The notes beneath the pieces are model-generated. The model saw only the letters and a program-made list of their open reading frames with translations, searched no databases and was not told the DNA's origin. From Fibrobacter sp. (GTDB lineage Bacteria > Fibrobacterota > Fibrobacteria > Fibrobacterales > Fibrobacteraceae), in assembly GCA_024399035.1 (NCBI GenBank), contig JAKSID010000001.1, forward strand, positions 1 to 64,000: a DNA stretch of 64,000 nucleotides, in the 5' to 3' direction. This document shows, in pieces, positions 24,980 through 33,859 of the stretch (its first letter is position 1; each line of letters begins with the position of its first letter). The position numbers and the translations under genes were made by a program.

Positions 24980-25753
24980 TTAATCCTGCTTGTTATTATA
25001 GTTGCAGGCGTTTCTGCGCTTCAGTTCGTTGTTCAGGGGAACGTAGATCAGGCTGAATAGGATATATCCCGAAAGCAACACGAGCCAGTGGTTCCAGCCA
25101 AGGCGGGTCTCGATAAAGTGCATCTCGATGAACATGAAGGGGGCTGCAATCAGGAATAGGGGCAGTTGGCGGCACTGGTCTCCCAGGGAGTATCGGCTCT
25201 CGTAGCTGACGATGGAGTTCATCATGGGGAAACTTGTGCAGAAACCGCCCATAAGGCGCTTGATGAACATAAGTCCGCTCACGACGCAGGCAATGGCCGG
25301 TGCCTTAATATATATAGGCAGGGGAGTCTTGTATCGAACGCCGGACTTGTACTTTTGTTTTTGGAACATGACCACGCCCACCACAAAGTCGAATGCGCAC
25401 ACGCCGATAAAGAAAGCTTCGCCATCGGGAAGTCGTGGCATTAAAAAGGTTCCCATGGCAACAAAGCATGCCAGTCCGATAATGATGGCTGGAACGATAG
25501 GGATCTTCACTCTGTAATGCAGCACTCGGACAATGTTGGCATAGAGCATGCACATGAATCCGGAAATGGCGTTTGCTGCTCCGATGGGCAGTCCTACGGC
25601 GATGTAGGCAAATCCGAAGGGAATTGGGATGGTGGCCGTCACCGCTTTCAGCTGGGGGTCCTTCAGATAGGCGCTGAGGGTGCCCAGGGCTGTGACCATA
25701 AAGACCAGCAGCCAGTCATAAAAGGAAAAGTGAAAGTTAAGGGTTTCCAACAT
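24980..25753 (-). CDS. integral membrane protein of unknown function
   Basis: 257 aa with about seven hydrophobic segments, the first at 12-28 and the last at 222-240, ending in a basic cytoplasmic tail. Glycine-rich helix pairs (P-I-P-F-G-F-A-Y-I-A-V-G-L-P-I-G-A-A-N-A-I-S-G) hint at a packed channel or carrier. No family recognised. It stands alone, between the phosphatase lipoprotein and rpsO. Confidence 0.65.
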   Translation of the reverse strand: MLETLNFHFSFYDWLLVFMVTALGTLSAYLKDPQLKAVTATIPIPFGFAYIAVGLPIGAANAISGFMCMLYANIVRVLHYRVKIPIVPAIIIGLACFVAMGTFLMPRLPDGEAFFIGVCAFDFVVGVVMFQKQKYKSGVRYKTPLPIYIKAPAIACVVSGLMFIKRLMGGFCTSFPMMNSIVSYESRYSLGDQCRQLPLFLIAAPFMFIEMHFIETRLGWNHWLVLLSGYILFSLIYVPLNNELKRRNACNYNNKQD

Positions 25754-26017
25754 TTGGTGCCAAATTTAGTTAGTTTGCCAAGAATTTGCCACTATTAGCC
25801 CTTACTTCGTTGTTTTCTCCCGAAAACACCCCGTTTTTACCCTAATCTCACTAACCACTAACCACTAATCACTAACCACTTTATTATATTTATCATCAAC
25901 GTCATTTCACCTTGGTATTCCCGACCAGTTAAATTCCACTGGGAGTGCAAGTAGAATACTCGGGTGTAAACGTGTTAAAACGAAAAAACAATCAAACCAA
26001 AAGGAAATGGTATAAAT
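25754..26017. promoter_or_regulatory. rpsO upstream region with heptamer repeat
   Basis: 264 bp without a gene. 25849-25880 is a tandem array of the 7-mer CTAACCA (with one T variant). TATATT at 25885-25890 may be the -10 box of rpsO. The ~125-nt leader up to ATG 26018 would be the place for S15 autoregulation known in other bacteria, but I cannot show the fold. AAGGAAA precedes the start. Confidence 0.4.
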
Positions 26018-26290
26018 ATGGCTTCTATCACTAAAGAAAAGGCTGCAGAAATCACCGCTAAGTTTGGCGCAAACGAAAAGGACACCGGTAACGTCCGCGT
26101 TCAGATCGCTCTCTTGACCGAAAAGATCAAGAACCTCACTGAACATGCCAAGCAGCACAAGAAGGACCACCACTCCCTCCGTGGCTTGACCGCCATGGTT
26201 GCAAAGCGCAAGAACCTCCTGAAGTACTACGGCGAAAAGGACATCGTCGCACAGCGCGCTCTCATCAAGGAACTTGGTCTTCGCGGCTAA
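26018..26290 (+). CDS. rpsO: 30S ribosomal protein S15
   Basis: 90 aa, standard length. T-G-N-V-R-V-Q-I-A-L-L-T-E-K-I-K-N-L-T-E-H and H-S-L-R-G-L-T-A-M-V-A-K-R-K-N-L-L-K-Y are the S15 signature helices that bind 16S rRNA. It is followed by pnp after 24 nt, the classical rpsO-pnp operon order. Confidence 0.97.
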   Translation: MASITKEKAAEITAKFGANEKDTGNVRVQIALLTEKIKNLTEHAKQHKKDHHSLRGLTAMVAKRKNLLKYYGEKDIVAQRALIKELGLRG

Positions 26291-26314
26291 TATCTGCAGA
26301 CTGGAGATTAATCT

Positions 26315-28582
26315 ATGTCTATTGACGCATATCAAGCCAAGTACGGCAAGATGCTCGATCCCAAGGAAGAGTCCGTTACTCTTCCCGACGGTCGTGTCAT
26401 TACGTTCGAAACTGGCCGACTGGCAAAGCAGGCTCGCGGTTCTGCTGTTGCTAAGATGGGGGATGCTTTCCTCCTTTCCACCGTTTGCTACGGCGAAGAA
26501 AAGGATGGCGACTTCTTCCCTCTGACTGTTGAATATCGCGAAAAGTCTTACGCTGCTGGTCGCCTCCCGGGCGGCTACAGCAAGCGCGAACCGGGCCGTC
26601 CGTCCGACGAAGAAATCCTCTCCGCTCGTATTATCGACCGCCCGATCCGCCCGATGTTCCCGGAAAACTTCACTCGTGAAGTCCAGGTCATCGTTCAGGT
26701 TCTCTCCGCAGACAAGAAGTTCGCACCGGACGTCCTCGGCGTTTCCGCAGCTTCCTTGTCTATCGGCCTCTCCGAACTCCCGTTCGAACAGCAGGTTGCT
26801 GCAGTTCGCGTGGCAGTCGTTGATGGTCAGAACGTTGTGATGCCTACTTACGATCAGCTGGCTGTGGCCGATCTGGACCTGGTGGTCGCCGGTACAGAAG
26901 ACTCTGTTTGCATGGTCGAAGGTGGTGCTTACGAAGTTTCCGAAGACACCATGATCGGCGCTATCCTTGCTGGTCACGAAGCCATCAAGGAAATGTGCAA
27001 GGCCCAGCAGAAGCTGGTTGACCGTTGCGCAAAGCCCAAGATGGAACTGAAGCCCCAGCATGTTGGCGAAGAACACGAAAAACTCCTCGCTGCTGTTAAG
27101 GAAGTCGTTTGGGAAGAACTGAACAAGGATGTTCATTCCAACATGGTCAAAACCGACTTCTATCCGGCAATGGCAGACCTCTGCAAGCGCATGCTCGAAG
27201 ACGAACGTATTACCGCTATTACCGGTGCTGGTGACGAAGCTGACGCAAAGCTCGTTGCTGACGCTAAGGCAATCTTCAGCGATTACGAACGTACCGCAAT
27301 GCGCGAAATGATCCTGAACGAACACGTCCGCTTGGACGGCCGTACCACTACCGAAGTCCGTCCTATCGAAATTGAAATGGGCGTGCTCCCGCGTGCTCAC
27401 GGTTCCGCTATCTTCCAGCGTGGTGAAACCCAGGGTCTCGTTATCTGTACTCTCGGCACCAAGGCCGACGAACAGCGTTACGAAAGCCTCCAGGGCGAAG
27501 GCTCCAAGAGCTACATGCTTCATTACAACTTCCCGCCGTACTCCGTCGGTGAATGCAAGAAGCTTGGTCTCTCCCGCCGCGAAATCGGTCACGGTCACTT
27601 GGCCGAACGCTCTCTCGCTGCAGTCCTTCCGCTTCCGGATGACTTCCCGTACACTATCCGCGTTTGCTCCGAAATCGAAGAATCCAACGGTTCTTCTTCC
27701 ATGGCATCCGTTTGCGGTGGCTGCCTTAGCTTGATGGACGCTGGCGTTCCTATCAAGGCTCCGGTTGCTGGTATCGCAATGGGCCTCATCTCCGAAAAGG
27801 GTTCCGTGAAGGAAGGCGGCAAGATCGAAATCTTGTCCGACATTACCGGCACTGAAGACCACCTCGGCGATATGGACTTCAAGGTGACTGGTACCGCTGA
27901 AGGTATCACTGCCTTCCAGATGGATATCAAGATCCGTGGTATCACTCCGGAACTGATGCGTCAGGCATTGGAACAGGCCAAGCAGGGCCGTCTCCACATT
28001 CTCGGCCGCATGGCTGAACTTGGCCTGGCTGCACCCCGTCCCAAGGTTTCCGAAAAGGCTCCGACCATGATCAAGATGAAGGTGCCCACCAACAAGATCC
28101 GTGACGTTATCGGTTCTGGTGGCTCCGTCATTAAGGGCATGCAGGCTCAGACTGGCTGTACCATTAATATCGACGACAACGGTAACGTTGACATCGCCGC
28201 TCCCAGTGGTAAGGCTGCTGCAGTTTGCCGCCGCATGATCGAAGAACTCACTGCAGAACCGGAACCGGGCCGCAAGTACAAGGGCAAGGTTAAGACGATC
28301 CAGCCGTTCGGCGCATTCGTCGAAATCCTCCCGGGTCGCGATGGCCTCGTGCACATCTCCGAACTTGCTGACCACCGCGTCGACAAGGTTGAAGACGTCG
28401 TTCACGTCGGTGACGAAGTTGAAGTTCTCTGCCTCGGTGTTGACCCGAAGGGTAAGGTGAAGCTTTCCATGAAGGCTCTGCTCCCCCCGAAGGCCGCTGA
28501 AGAAGCTCCCGCCGCTGAAGCTCCGGCTGTAGAAGCCCCTGCCGAAGCACCTGCTGCTCCCGAAGCACCTGCAGAAGCATAA
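26315..28582 (+). CDS. pnp: polyribonucleotide nucleotidyltransferase (PNPase)
   Basis: 755 aa phosphorolytic 3'-5' exoribonuclease. Two RNase PH-like domains (about 10-225 and 325-550) around a helical linker, then a KH domain (I-R-D-V-I-G-S-G-G-S-V-I-K-G, about 595-650) and an S1 domain (K-G-K-V-K-T-I-Q-P-F-G-A-F-V-E, about 660-725). The last 30 residues are an unusual alanine/proline/glutamate tail (repeated A-P-A-E/V-E-A), probably unstructured; an RNase or helicase docking role would be guesswork. GGAG lies 9 nt before the ATG. A terminator follows. Confidence 0.97.
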   Translation: MSIDAYQAKYGKMLDPKEESVTLPDGRVITFETGRLAKQARGSAVAKMGDAFLLSTVCYGEEKDGDFFPLTVEYREKSYAAGRLPGGYSKREPGRPSDEEILSARIIDRPIRPMFPENFTREVQVIVQVLSADKKFAPDVLGVSAASLSIGLSELPFEQQVAAVRVAVVDGQNVVMPTYDQLAVADLDLVVAGTEDSVCMVEGGAYEVSEDTMIGAILAGHEAIKEMCKAQQKLVDRCAKPKMELKPQHVGEEHEKLLAAVKEVVWEELNKDVHSNMVKTDFYPAMADLCKRMLEDERITAITGAGDEADAKLVADAKAIFSDYERTAMREMILNEHVRLDGRTTTEVRPIEIEMGVLPRAHGSAIFQRGETQGLVICTLGTKADEQRYESLQGEGSKSYMLHYNFPPYSVGECKKLGLSRREIGHGHLAERSLAAVLPLPDDFPYTIRVCSEIEESNGSSSMASVCGGCLSLMDAGVPIKAPVAGIAMGLISEKGSVKEGGKIEILSDITGTEDHLGDMDFKVTGTAEGITAFQMDIKIRGITPELMRQALEQAKQGRLHILGRMAELGLAAPRPKVSEKAPTMIKMKVPTNKIRDVIGSGGSVIKGMQAQTGCTINIDDNGNVDIAAPSGKAAAVCRRMIEELTAEPEPGRKYKGKVKTIQPFGAFVEILPGRDGLVHISELADHRVDKVEDVVHVGDEVEVLCLGVDPKGKVKLSMKALLPPKAAEEAPAAEAPAVEAPAEAPAAPEAPAEA

Positions 28583-28603
28583 GCTTACTTAGACAACTAA
28601 GTT

Positions 28604-28649
28604 GAAAACGACCGCTCTGGCACTTCGTCGGGCGGCCGTTTTTGTTTTT
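28604..28649 (+). terminator. terminator of the rpsO-pnp operon
   Basis: Hairpin between CGACCGC and GCGGCCG (28609-28639) followed by five T, G and five T. Confidence 0.75.
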
Positions 28650-28786
28650 AATGCCGTTTTTTTGTTGAAAACGCCATTTTTTTAAGAAAAAAAAGTGATG
28701 AGAACATATAAACATTTTTTTTTAGACAAAAATGTTAAAAATCGGTTACGTGTTATTATATTATTTGTATTGGTTATTGGTTGTTT

Positions 28787-28800
28787 GTGACCTAGGTCAC
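28787..28800. promoter_or_regulatory. perfect palindrome, CRP/FNR-type site
   Basis: GTGACCTAGGTCAC is a 14-bp perfect palindrome; with flanks it reads TGTGA-N6-TCACG, one base from the CRP consensus. It lies 16 nt before the start codon of the HD-GYP gene, in an otherwise AT-rich 234-bp gap. The position would fit repression, or the real start codon may be further downstream. Confidence 0.55.
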
Positions 28801-28816
28801 GTAAGTACATGAGAAA

Positions 28817-30523
28817 ATGGTGGTTTTAGGATATTTATTTGCGATGTGCGTTGTCTCGGCTATAAATGTAGCCTTGCTTTCTCGCATCAATTCAAACTAC
28901 ACCCAACGCGGGCCTTACTCCGCAATCTTCTTTGCAGCATTCTTCTCTTGTGTAGGGTATTTCTTCTTGGGCATGTCCACCAATGTGGATCAGGCGATTC
29001 TGGCCAACAAGATTTGCTACCTGGGCGCTTCGTTTATGCCCATGTTTACTTTCCATGCCATTCTCCTGGTATGTGAAATTAAGGCTCCGCCAGCGTTGAA
29101 TTCCTTGCTGGGTATTCTTGCTTTTACTGTTTTCGGATTGTCTTCCACTGTTGGTTATAACCAGATCTACTACACCTCTGTGGAGTGGGAGGAACTCTAC
29201 GGCGTAGGAAACTATGTGGCTACGTTTGGTCCAGGACATATGGTTTTCAACTTCATGTTGGTGTTCTACCTGGTCGCCAATATTAGCGTGATTGTCTATT
29301 CGTTCCTGAAAAAGAACAATGTATCCTACAAGCATCTGATTGCCCTGGCCTTGATTGAAATGGCCAGCATCCTCTCTTTCCTTGTGGCTCGTATCATGGG
29401 CACGGATACACTGATCATGCCTGCGGTTTATGTGTTTGACCAGTTCGCCTTGCTTTATATTTGCAGCCGTGTTCGTTTCTATGATATTACCCAGGCCTTT
29501 ACGAAGGCCATGGAAGAAAATAATACCGACGGGTATATTTCTATTCTGGGCAACAAGACATTCCTTTGCTGCAATAGGATTGCCTATGAGTTCTTTGGGG
29601 ACTTGAGGAATTGCCGCGTTGATACTGTCCTAAGTGGTGAATCTGAAATCGTCTCGTTTTTGACGACCTGGGTGGATGAATGTCTTGACGCGCATGTTGA
29701 ACAAAGTAAGGAATTCCACTACGGAGAAAAACACTACAAGTTTACGCTTAAGATTTTGCATACCTCCAGAAGGAACGATGTTTACCTATTCAATGTAAGC
29801 GACAATACTGAATTGCACAATTACGTGCAGATGCTGGGTTCCAGCAACCTTAAGCTAGAAAGCAAGATCAAGTCCAACGTAACCCATATTCACGCAATTC
29901 AGGAACAGATGATTATCGGCATGGCTAACATGGTGGAAAGCCGTGATAGCAATACGGGTGGCCATATCAAGCGCACCAGCCAGGTGGTTGCCATACTTGT
30001 GGAAGAATTGCAAAAAGAGAATATCCTGGATTGCGACGATGAATTCTATAAGGCTTTGGTCAGGAGTGCTCCGATGCATGACCTGGGTAAGATTGCAGTG
30101 GACGACGCAATCCTTCGTAAGCCCGGTCGTTTTACACCGGAAGAGTACGAGATGATGAAGACTCATCCGGTCAAGGGCGCTGTCATTGTAGAAAACCTTC
30201 TGTCCTCCTTGGAATCTCCAGAGTTTGTCCAGATAGCAAAGAATGTGGCCTTGTCTCATCACGAACGCTTTGATGGCAAGGGATACCCCAATGGCCTTAA
30301 GGGCGAAGAAATCCCCGTGGAAGCCCGTATTATGGCTGTAGCCGATGTGTACGACGCTCTGGTCAGCCGCCGTTGCTATAAGGAGAAGTTTTCCTTTGAT
30401 ACGGCCTACGAGATTGTTTACGGTGGAATGGGGTCCCAGTTCGATCCTAGCTTGAAGGAATGTTTCGAGAACTGTCGCGAACGCCTGGAAGAGTATTACT
30501 CTAGCTTGATCGTTGCAGAGTAG
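28817..30523 (+). CDS. membrane HD-GYP domain protein (c-di-GMP phosphodiesterase-like)
   Basis: 568 aa. Seven hydrophobic helices (1-218) resemble the 7TM sensor module found on some histidine kinases. A PAS-like segment (about 228-335), a short coiled linker (about 340-370) and an HD-GYP domain follow: G-H-I-K-R-T-S, H421-D422-L-G-K, S-H-H-E-R-F-D-G-K-G-Y490-P-N-G-L-K-G. All metal ligands of the family are present, so it should be able to hydrolyse cyclic di-GMP or a related dinucleotide in response to a membrane or cell-state signal. Start ATG 28817 has a poor ribosome-binding site; ATG 28844 is possible but would cut helix 1. Confidence 0.88.
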   Translation: MVVLGYLFAMCVVSAINVALLSRINSNYTQRGPYSAIFFAAFFSCVGYFFLGMSTNVDQAILANKICYLGASFMPMFTFHAILLVCEIKAPPALNSLLGILAFTVFGLSSTVGYNQIYYTSVEWEELYGVGNYVATFGPGHMVFNFMLVFYLVANISVIVYSFLKKNNVSYKHLIALALIEMASILSFLVARIMGTDTLIMPAVYVFDQFALLYICSRVRFYDITQAFTKAMEENNTDGYISILGNKTFLCCNRIAYEFFGDLRNCRVDTVLSGESEIVSFLTTWVDECLDAHVEQSKEFHYGEKHYKFTLKILHTSRRNDVYLFNVSDNTELHNYVQMLGSSNLKLESKIKSNVTHIHAIQEQMIIGMANMVESRDSNTGGHIKRTSQVVAILVEELQKENILDCDDEFYKALVRSAPMHDLGKIAVDDAILRKPGRFTPEEYEMMKTHPVKGAVIVENLLSSLESPEFVQIAKNVALSHHERFDGKGYPNGLKGEEIPVEARIMAVADVYDALVSRRCYKEKFSFDTAYEIVYGGMGSQFDPSLKECFENCRERLEEYYSSLIVAE

Positions 30524-30544
30524 TTAAATCGAAAAACTCGGTGG

Positions 30545-30571
30545 CAAATTTGGGGAAATTTCCTAAATTTG
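30545..30571 (+). promoter_or_regulatory. hairpin upstream of ispG start
   Basis: CAAATTTGGG / CCTAAATTTG with a 7-nt loop, ten pairs with one G-U, just before ATG 30577 and after the HD-GYP stop. It argues against the alternative GTG start at 30541 and could influence ispG translation. Confidence 0.4.
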
Positions 30572-30576
30572 TCGCT

Positions 30577-32328
30577 ATGACAAAGTTTTCTGAATTCCCG
30601 TATGTTGCCGACCGTTTGAACGCAGTCCGCAGGGAAACTGTACAGGTTCGCGTTGGCGATGCCTTGATTGGGGGCGGTGCCCCTATTCTCGTTCAATCCA
30701 TGACTACCACCAAGCCCAAGGACGTTGAAAAGACCGTCCAGGAAACCTTGGATTTGGCAAAGGCCGGTTGCGGCTTGGTCCGTATTACTACGCCCACTTT
30801 TGCTGATGCCGCTGGCTTGGAAGAAGTCATGAAGCGCATCCGCGCCGCAGGCTGCAAGGTGCCGGTTTCCGCCGACATCCACTTCCAGCCCAAGGCAGCC
30901 TTCGAAGCCCTCAAGTGGGTGGAAAAGGTCCGCATCAATCCGGGTAACTTTGTGGACACAGGCATCCTCACTCTGGAAAACCAGACCGATGCCATGTTCG
31001 AAGAAGGCAAGGAAAAGGTTGCCGAACAGTTCACTCCCTTTGTCCAGGAAGCTAAGCGCCTTGGCCGCGCTATCCGTATTGGCGTGAACCATGGTTCTCT
31101 TTCTGCCCGTATGATTTATCGCTATGGCGACACCGTGGAAGGCATGGTGGAAAGCGCCATCGAATACTTGGCTGTTTGCGAAGCCGAACATTTTGACCAG
31201 GTGGTCCTGTCTCTTAAGTCCAGCAATCCTCGTGTGGCAATTGCCGCTTACCGTATGCTGGCTGCACGCATTAAGCAGGAAGGCTTCAAGCCTTATCCGT
31301 TCCACGTTGGCGTTACTGAAGCCGGCGCTGGTGCCGATGGCCGTATGAAGTCCGCCGCAGGTATCGGTGCTCTCCTTCTGGATGGCCTTGCCGATACGAT
31401 CCGCGTTTCCCTTACGGAAGATCCCGTTGCCGAAGTCCCTGTGGCTCACGACTTGATCAAGGCCTGTGCATTGCCCGCAGCTCCCGTAAGCTACGCTGTT
31501 CCCATTTTTGAAAAGGACCCGTATCACTACGAACGTCGCGAAACCACACCCGTCGTTTTGAACGGTGTAGAAATCGGCGGCGCACGACCGGTGATGGTAG
31601 GTGTCCGCTCTGATGCTGCAAGCCTGACTGGCGAACGTCGCTCTCCGGAATTCGCTCTGGCTAGCCTGGACGTAAAGCCTTTGGTGACTTTCAAGGACGA
31701 AATGGATATTGCAGGCTTTGCCGCAAATCCTGATTCTGTTCCTGCAAATTCCATCTTCTGCTATACCGGCAAACAAATGGTGATGGGCACTCGCGCCATG
31801 GCTTCTGCTTTGGATGCCGCTGGCCGCAAGGATCCCATCTTGCTGTATGCAAAGATTTCTGATTCCGACAACGATATGCTCCGCGTATCCGCTGACATCG
31901 GTAGCTTGGTTACCGATGGTCTCGGTGACGCTGTCGTCATCGAAGGTTACAAGAGCGCCAAGGACTCTGTGCTCCTCGCTTTCGATATTCTCCAGGCAGC
32001 CTACTGCCGTCGCAGTAAGACCAACTTCATTAGCTGCCCCAGTTGCGGCCGTACCCTCTACAACATCCAGGAAGTCATGGGCAAGATCAAGGCCCGCTTC
32101 GGTCACCTGTCCGATATTTCCATCGGCATTATGGGCTGCATCGTGAACGGCCCTGGTGAAATGGCTGACGCAGACTTCGGTTACGTTGGTGGCGGTCCGG
32201 GTCGTATTACCTTGTTCGAAGGCAAGACTGCTGTGAAGAAGAATATTCCGGAAGCAGACGCCATCGAAGAATTGGTGGCCCTCATCAAGGAACGCGGCCG
32301 CTGGGTGGATGCGCCAGAAGCGAAGTAG
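30577..32328 (+). CDS. ispG: 4-hydroxy-3-methylbut-2-enyl diphosphate synthase (IspG/GcpE)
   Basis: Penultimate enzyme of the MEP isoprenoid pathway, a [4Fe-4S] reductase in the cytoplasm. 583 aa from ATG 30577, far longer than the ~370-aa E. coli form: it is the large type with an inserted middle domain, as in Chlamydia, Bacteroidota and plants. N-terminal TIM-barrel part V-Q-S-M-T-T-T-K-P and R-I-N-P-G-N-F; C-terminal cluster domain with C-P-S-C-G-R-T and G-I-M-G-C-I-V-N-G-P-G-E, giving the three Cys and the Glu that bind the cluster. No ribosome-binding site is obvious for either possible start. Confidence 0.93.
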   Translation: MTKFSEFPYVADRLNAVRRETVQVRVGDALIGGGAPILVQSMTTTKPKDVEKTVQETLDLAKAGCGLVRITTPTFADAAGLEEVMKRIRAAGCKVPVSADIHFQPKAAFEALKWVEKVRINPGNFVDTGILTLENQTDAMFEEGKEKVAEQFTPFVQEAKRLGRAIRIGVNHGSLSARMIYRYGDTVEGMVESAIEYLAVCEAEHFDQVVLSLKSSNPRVAIAAYRMLAARIKQEGFKPYPFHVGVTEAGAGADGRMKSAAGIGALLLDGLADTIRVSLTEDPVAEVPVAHDLIKACALPAAPVSYAVPIFEKDPYHYERRETTPVVLNGVEIGGARPVMVGVRSDAASLTGERRSPEFALASLDVKPLVTFKDEMDIAGFAANPDSVPANSIFCYTGKQMVMGTRAMASALDAAGRKDPILLYAKISDSDNDMLRVSADIGSLVTDGLGDAVVIEGYKSAKDSVLLAFDILQAAYCRRSKTNFISCPSCGRTLYNIQEVMGKIKARFGHLSDISIGIMGCIVNGPGEMADADFGYVGGGPGRITLFEGKTAVKKNIPEADAIEELVALIKERGRWVDAPEAK

Positions 32329-32440
32329 TTAGTAGACAGTGGTTAGTAGACAGTAAAAGTAAGGCGGCTACGCCGCGATTATAAAACTAACCACTAACTA
32401 CTAACCACTAACCACTAACCACCAGCCACTAAGAATTTTT
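32329..32440. repeat. heptamer repeat arms around a hairpin
   Basis: GTTAGTAGACAGTG occurs twice right after the ispG stop. After a GC hairpin (GCGGC-TAC-GCCGC) comes an array of CTAACCA heptamers (about 32386-32430) in the opposite sense, so GTGGTTAGTAG pairs with CTACTAACCAC. The same heptamer array stands before rpsO. Confidence 0.7.
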
Positions 32441-32466
32441 AACATAAACTACAAGGAATAAAAATC

Positions 32467-33633
32467 ATGGCAACTATTAAGACTATGAACAACATCTCCA
32501 AAAAGGGCCTCAGCCTTTTCGGAGCATACTATCAGGTTTCTGATACCATCGAAAATCCGGATGCAATCCTGGTCCGTTCCGCTCAGGTTGATACCGACAA
32601 CTTTGATGGCCTTCTGGCTGTAGCACGTGCTGGTGCTGGTGTTAACAACATCACCATCGACAAGGCTTCCGCTAAGGGTGTTTGCGTGTTCAATACTCCG
32701 GGTGCCAATGCTAACGCTGTTGCAGAACTGGTCATGACCGTTCTCGGTATGGCTGTTCGTAACGTTGGTCAGGCTGCAAACTGGGTCAAGGCTCTGGACA
32801 TCAACGATCCGGATATGGCTAAGACTGTTGAAAGCGGCAAGAAGAAGTTTGCTGGTTCCGAACTGGCTGGCAAGACTCTCGGCGTTATCGGCCTTGGCAA
32901 GATCGGTGTTCTGGTTGCTAACTATGCTCGTTGGAAGAACATGCGCGTTATCGCTTACGAACCGTATCCTAACGCTCTCAACATGCACGAACTTTCCAAC
33001 AAGGTTGAAATTGCTGATCTCGACACCGTGATCGCAAACTCCGACTTCCTCACCGTTCACGTTCCGTTCATCAAGGGTGTTACCGAAAACCTCCTGAACC
33101 GCAAGAACCTGGCTAACTTCAAGGGTACTCATGTCTTGAACTTCGCCCGTAACGGTCTGGTCGAAATGGATCCGATTTACGAAATGCTGGACAATGGTAC
33201 TCTCCAGGGTTACCTCAGCGACTTCCCGGATGCAAAGCAGATTCAGCACGACAAGATCCAGTGCTTCCCGCACCTGGGCGCTTCTACCGAAGAAGCTGAA
33301 GAAAACTGCGCAGTCATGGCTGTTGAAGAACTGAAGGACTACATCGAATTCGGTTGCGTCCGTAACTCCGTGAACTTCCCGGCTCTCAACGACAAGCCTC
33401 ACATGGGCATCAAGACCCGCGTTGTGGTGATCAACCAGGACGTTCCCAACATGATCGCTGAAATCACCAAGGTGTTCGGTGCAGAAAACATCAACATTGC
33501 CTCCTTCTCTAACAAGAGCAACGGCAAGATTGGTTACAACCTGATCGACATCGAATCCACCATCGACGACTCCATCAAGGACAAGCTGGCAAAGCTTGAC
33601 AAGGTCGTCAAGGTTCGCGTCATCCACTTCTAA
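32467..33633 (+). CDS. serA: D-3-phosphoglycerate dehydrogenase
   Basis: 388 aa. First step of serine synthesis, 3-phosphoglycerate to phosphohydroxypyruvate with NAD. N-terminal substrate domain R-A-G-A-G-V-N-N-I, Rossmann motif G-V-I-G-L-G-K-I-G, R in N-F-A-R-N-G-L-V, and H-L-G-A-S-T-E-E-A-E-E-N with the catalytic His. A C-terminal ACT domain (about 315-388, V-V-I-N-Q-D-V-P-N-M-I-A-E-I) should allow serine feedback. Transcribed alone; ispG lies upstream after the repeat region. Confidence 0.92.
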   Translation: MATIKTMNNISKKGLSLFGAYYQVSDTIENPDAILVRSAQVDTDNFDGLLAVARAGAGVNNITIDKASAKGVCVFNTPGANANAVAELVMTVLGMAVRNVGQAANWVKALDINDPDMAKTVESGKKKFAGSELAGKTLGVIGLGKIGVLVANYARWKNMRVIAYEPYPNALNMHELSNKVEIADLDTVIANSDFLTVHVPFIKGVTENLLNRKNLANFKGTHVLNFARNGLVEMDPIYEMLDNGTLQGYLSDFPDAKQIQHDKIQCFPHLGASTEEAEENCAVMAVEELKDYIEFGCVRNSVNFPALNDKPHMGIKTRVVVINQDVPNMIAEITKVFGAENINIASFSNKSNGKIGYNLIDIESTIDDSIKDKLAKLDKVVKVRVIHF

Positions 33634-33636
33634 CCG

Positions 33637-33753
33637 CGCTGATCGTTCGTTAGGTAAGTAACCTCCGATCATCAGCGCTATGCTAGGGATAGGAGTGCGT
33701 ACTTTCGGGACGATTTGATTGCAAAGGCCCCTGGTTAATACCAGGGGCTTTTT
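33637..33753 (+). terminator. serA 3' hairpins
   Basis: An imperfect long hairpin GCGCTGATCG...CGATCATCAGCGC (33637-33681) is followed by a strong one, GCCCCTGG-TTAATA-CCAGGGGC (33727-33748), with five T. Confidence 0.75.
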
Positions 33754-33790
33754 GCTCACGGGATGACTGCTCGCGCTAAAGCGAATTGAA

Positions 33791-33830
33791 ATTAAAAGTC
33801 CGACGATGTTTAATCGTCGGACTTTTTGTA
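33791..33830. terminator. bidirectional terminator before acyl-CoA synthetase 3' end
   Basis: AGTCCGACGA-N7-TCGTCGGACT (33797-33823), ten perfect pairs, with A-run on one side and T-run on the other. Serves the minus-strand acyl-CoA synthetase gene and possibly serA read-through. Confidence 0.85.
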
Positions 33831-33859
33831 ATTGATGAAAACGGAGGCTTGACTAACGC

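Noticed and set aside
25907-28405. 832-codon minus-strand open frame over rpsO-pnp
   Set aside because: Antisense to two strongly conserved genes; no recognisable domain.
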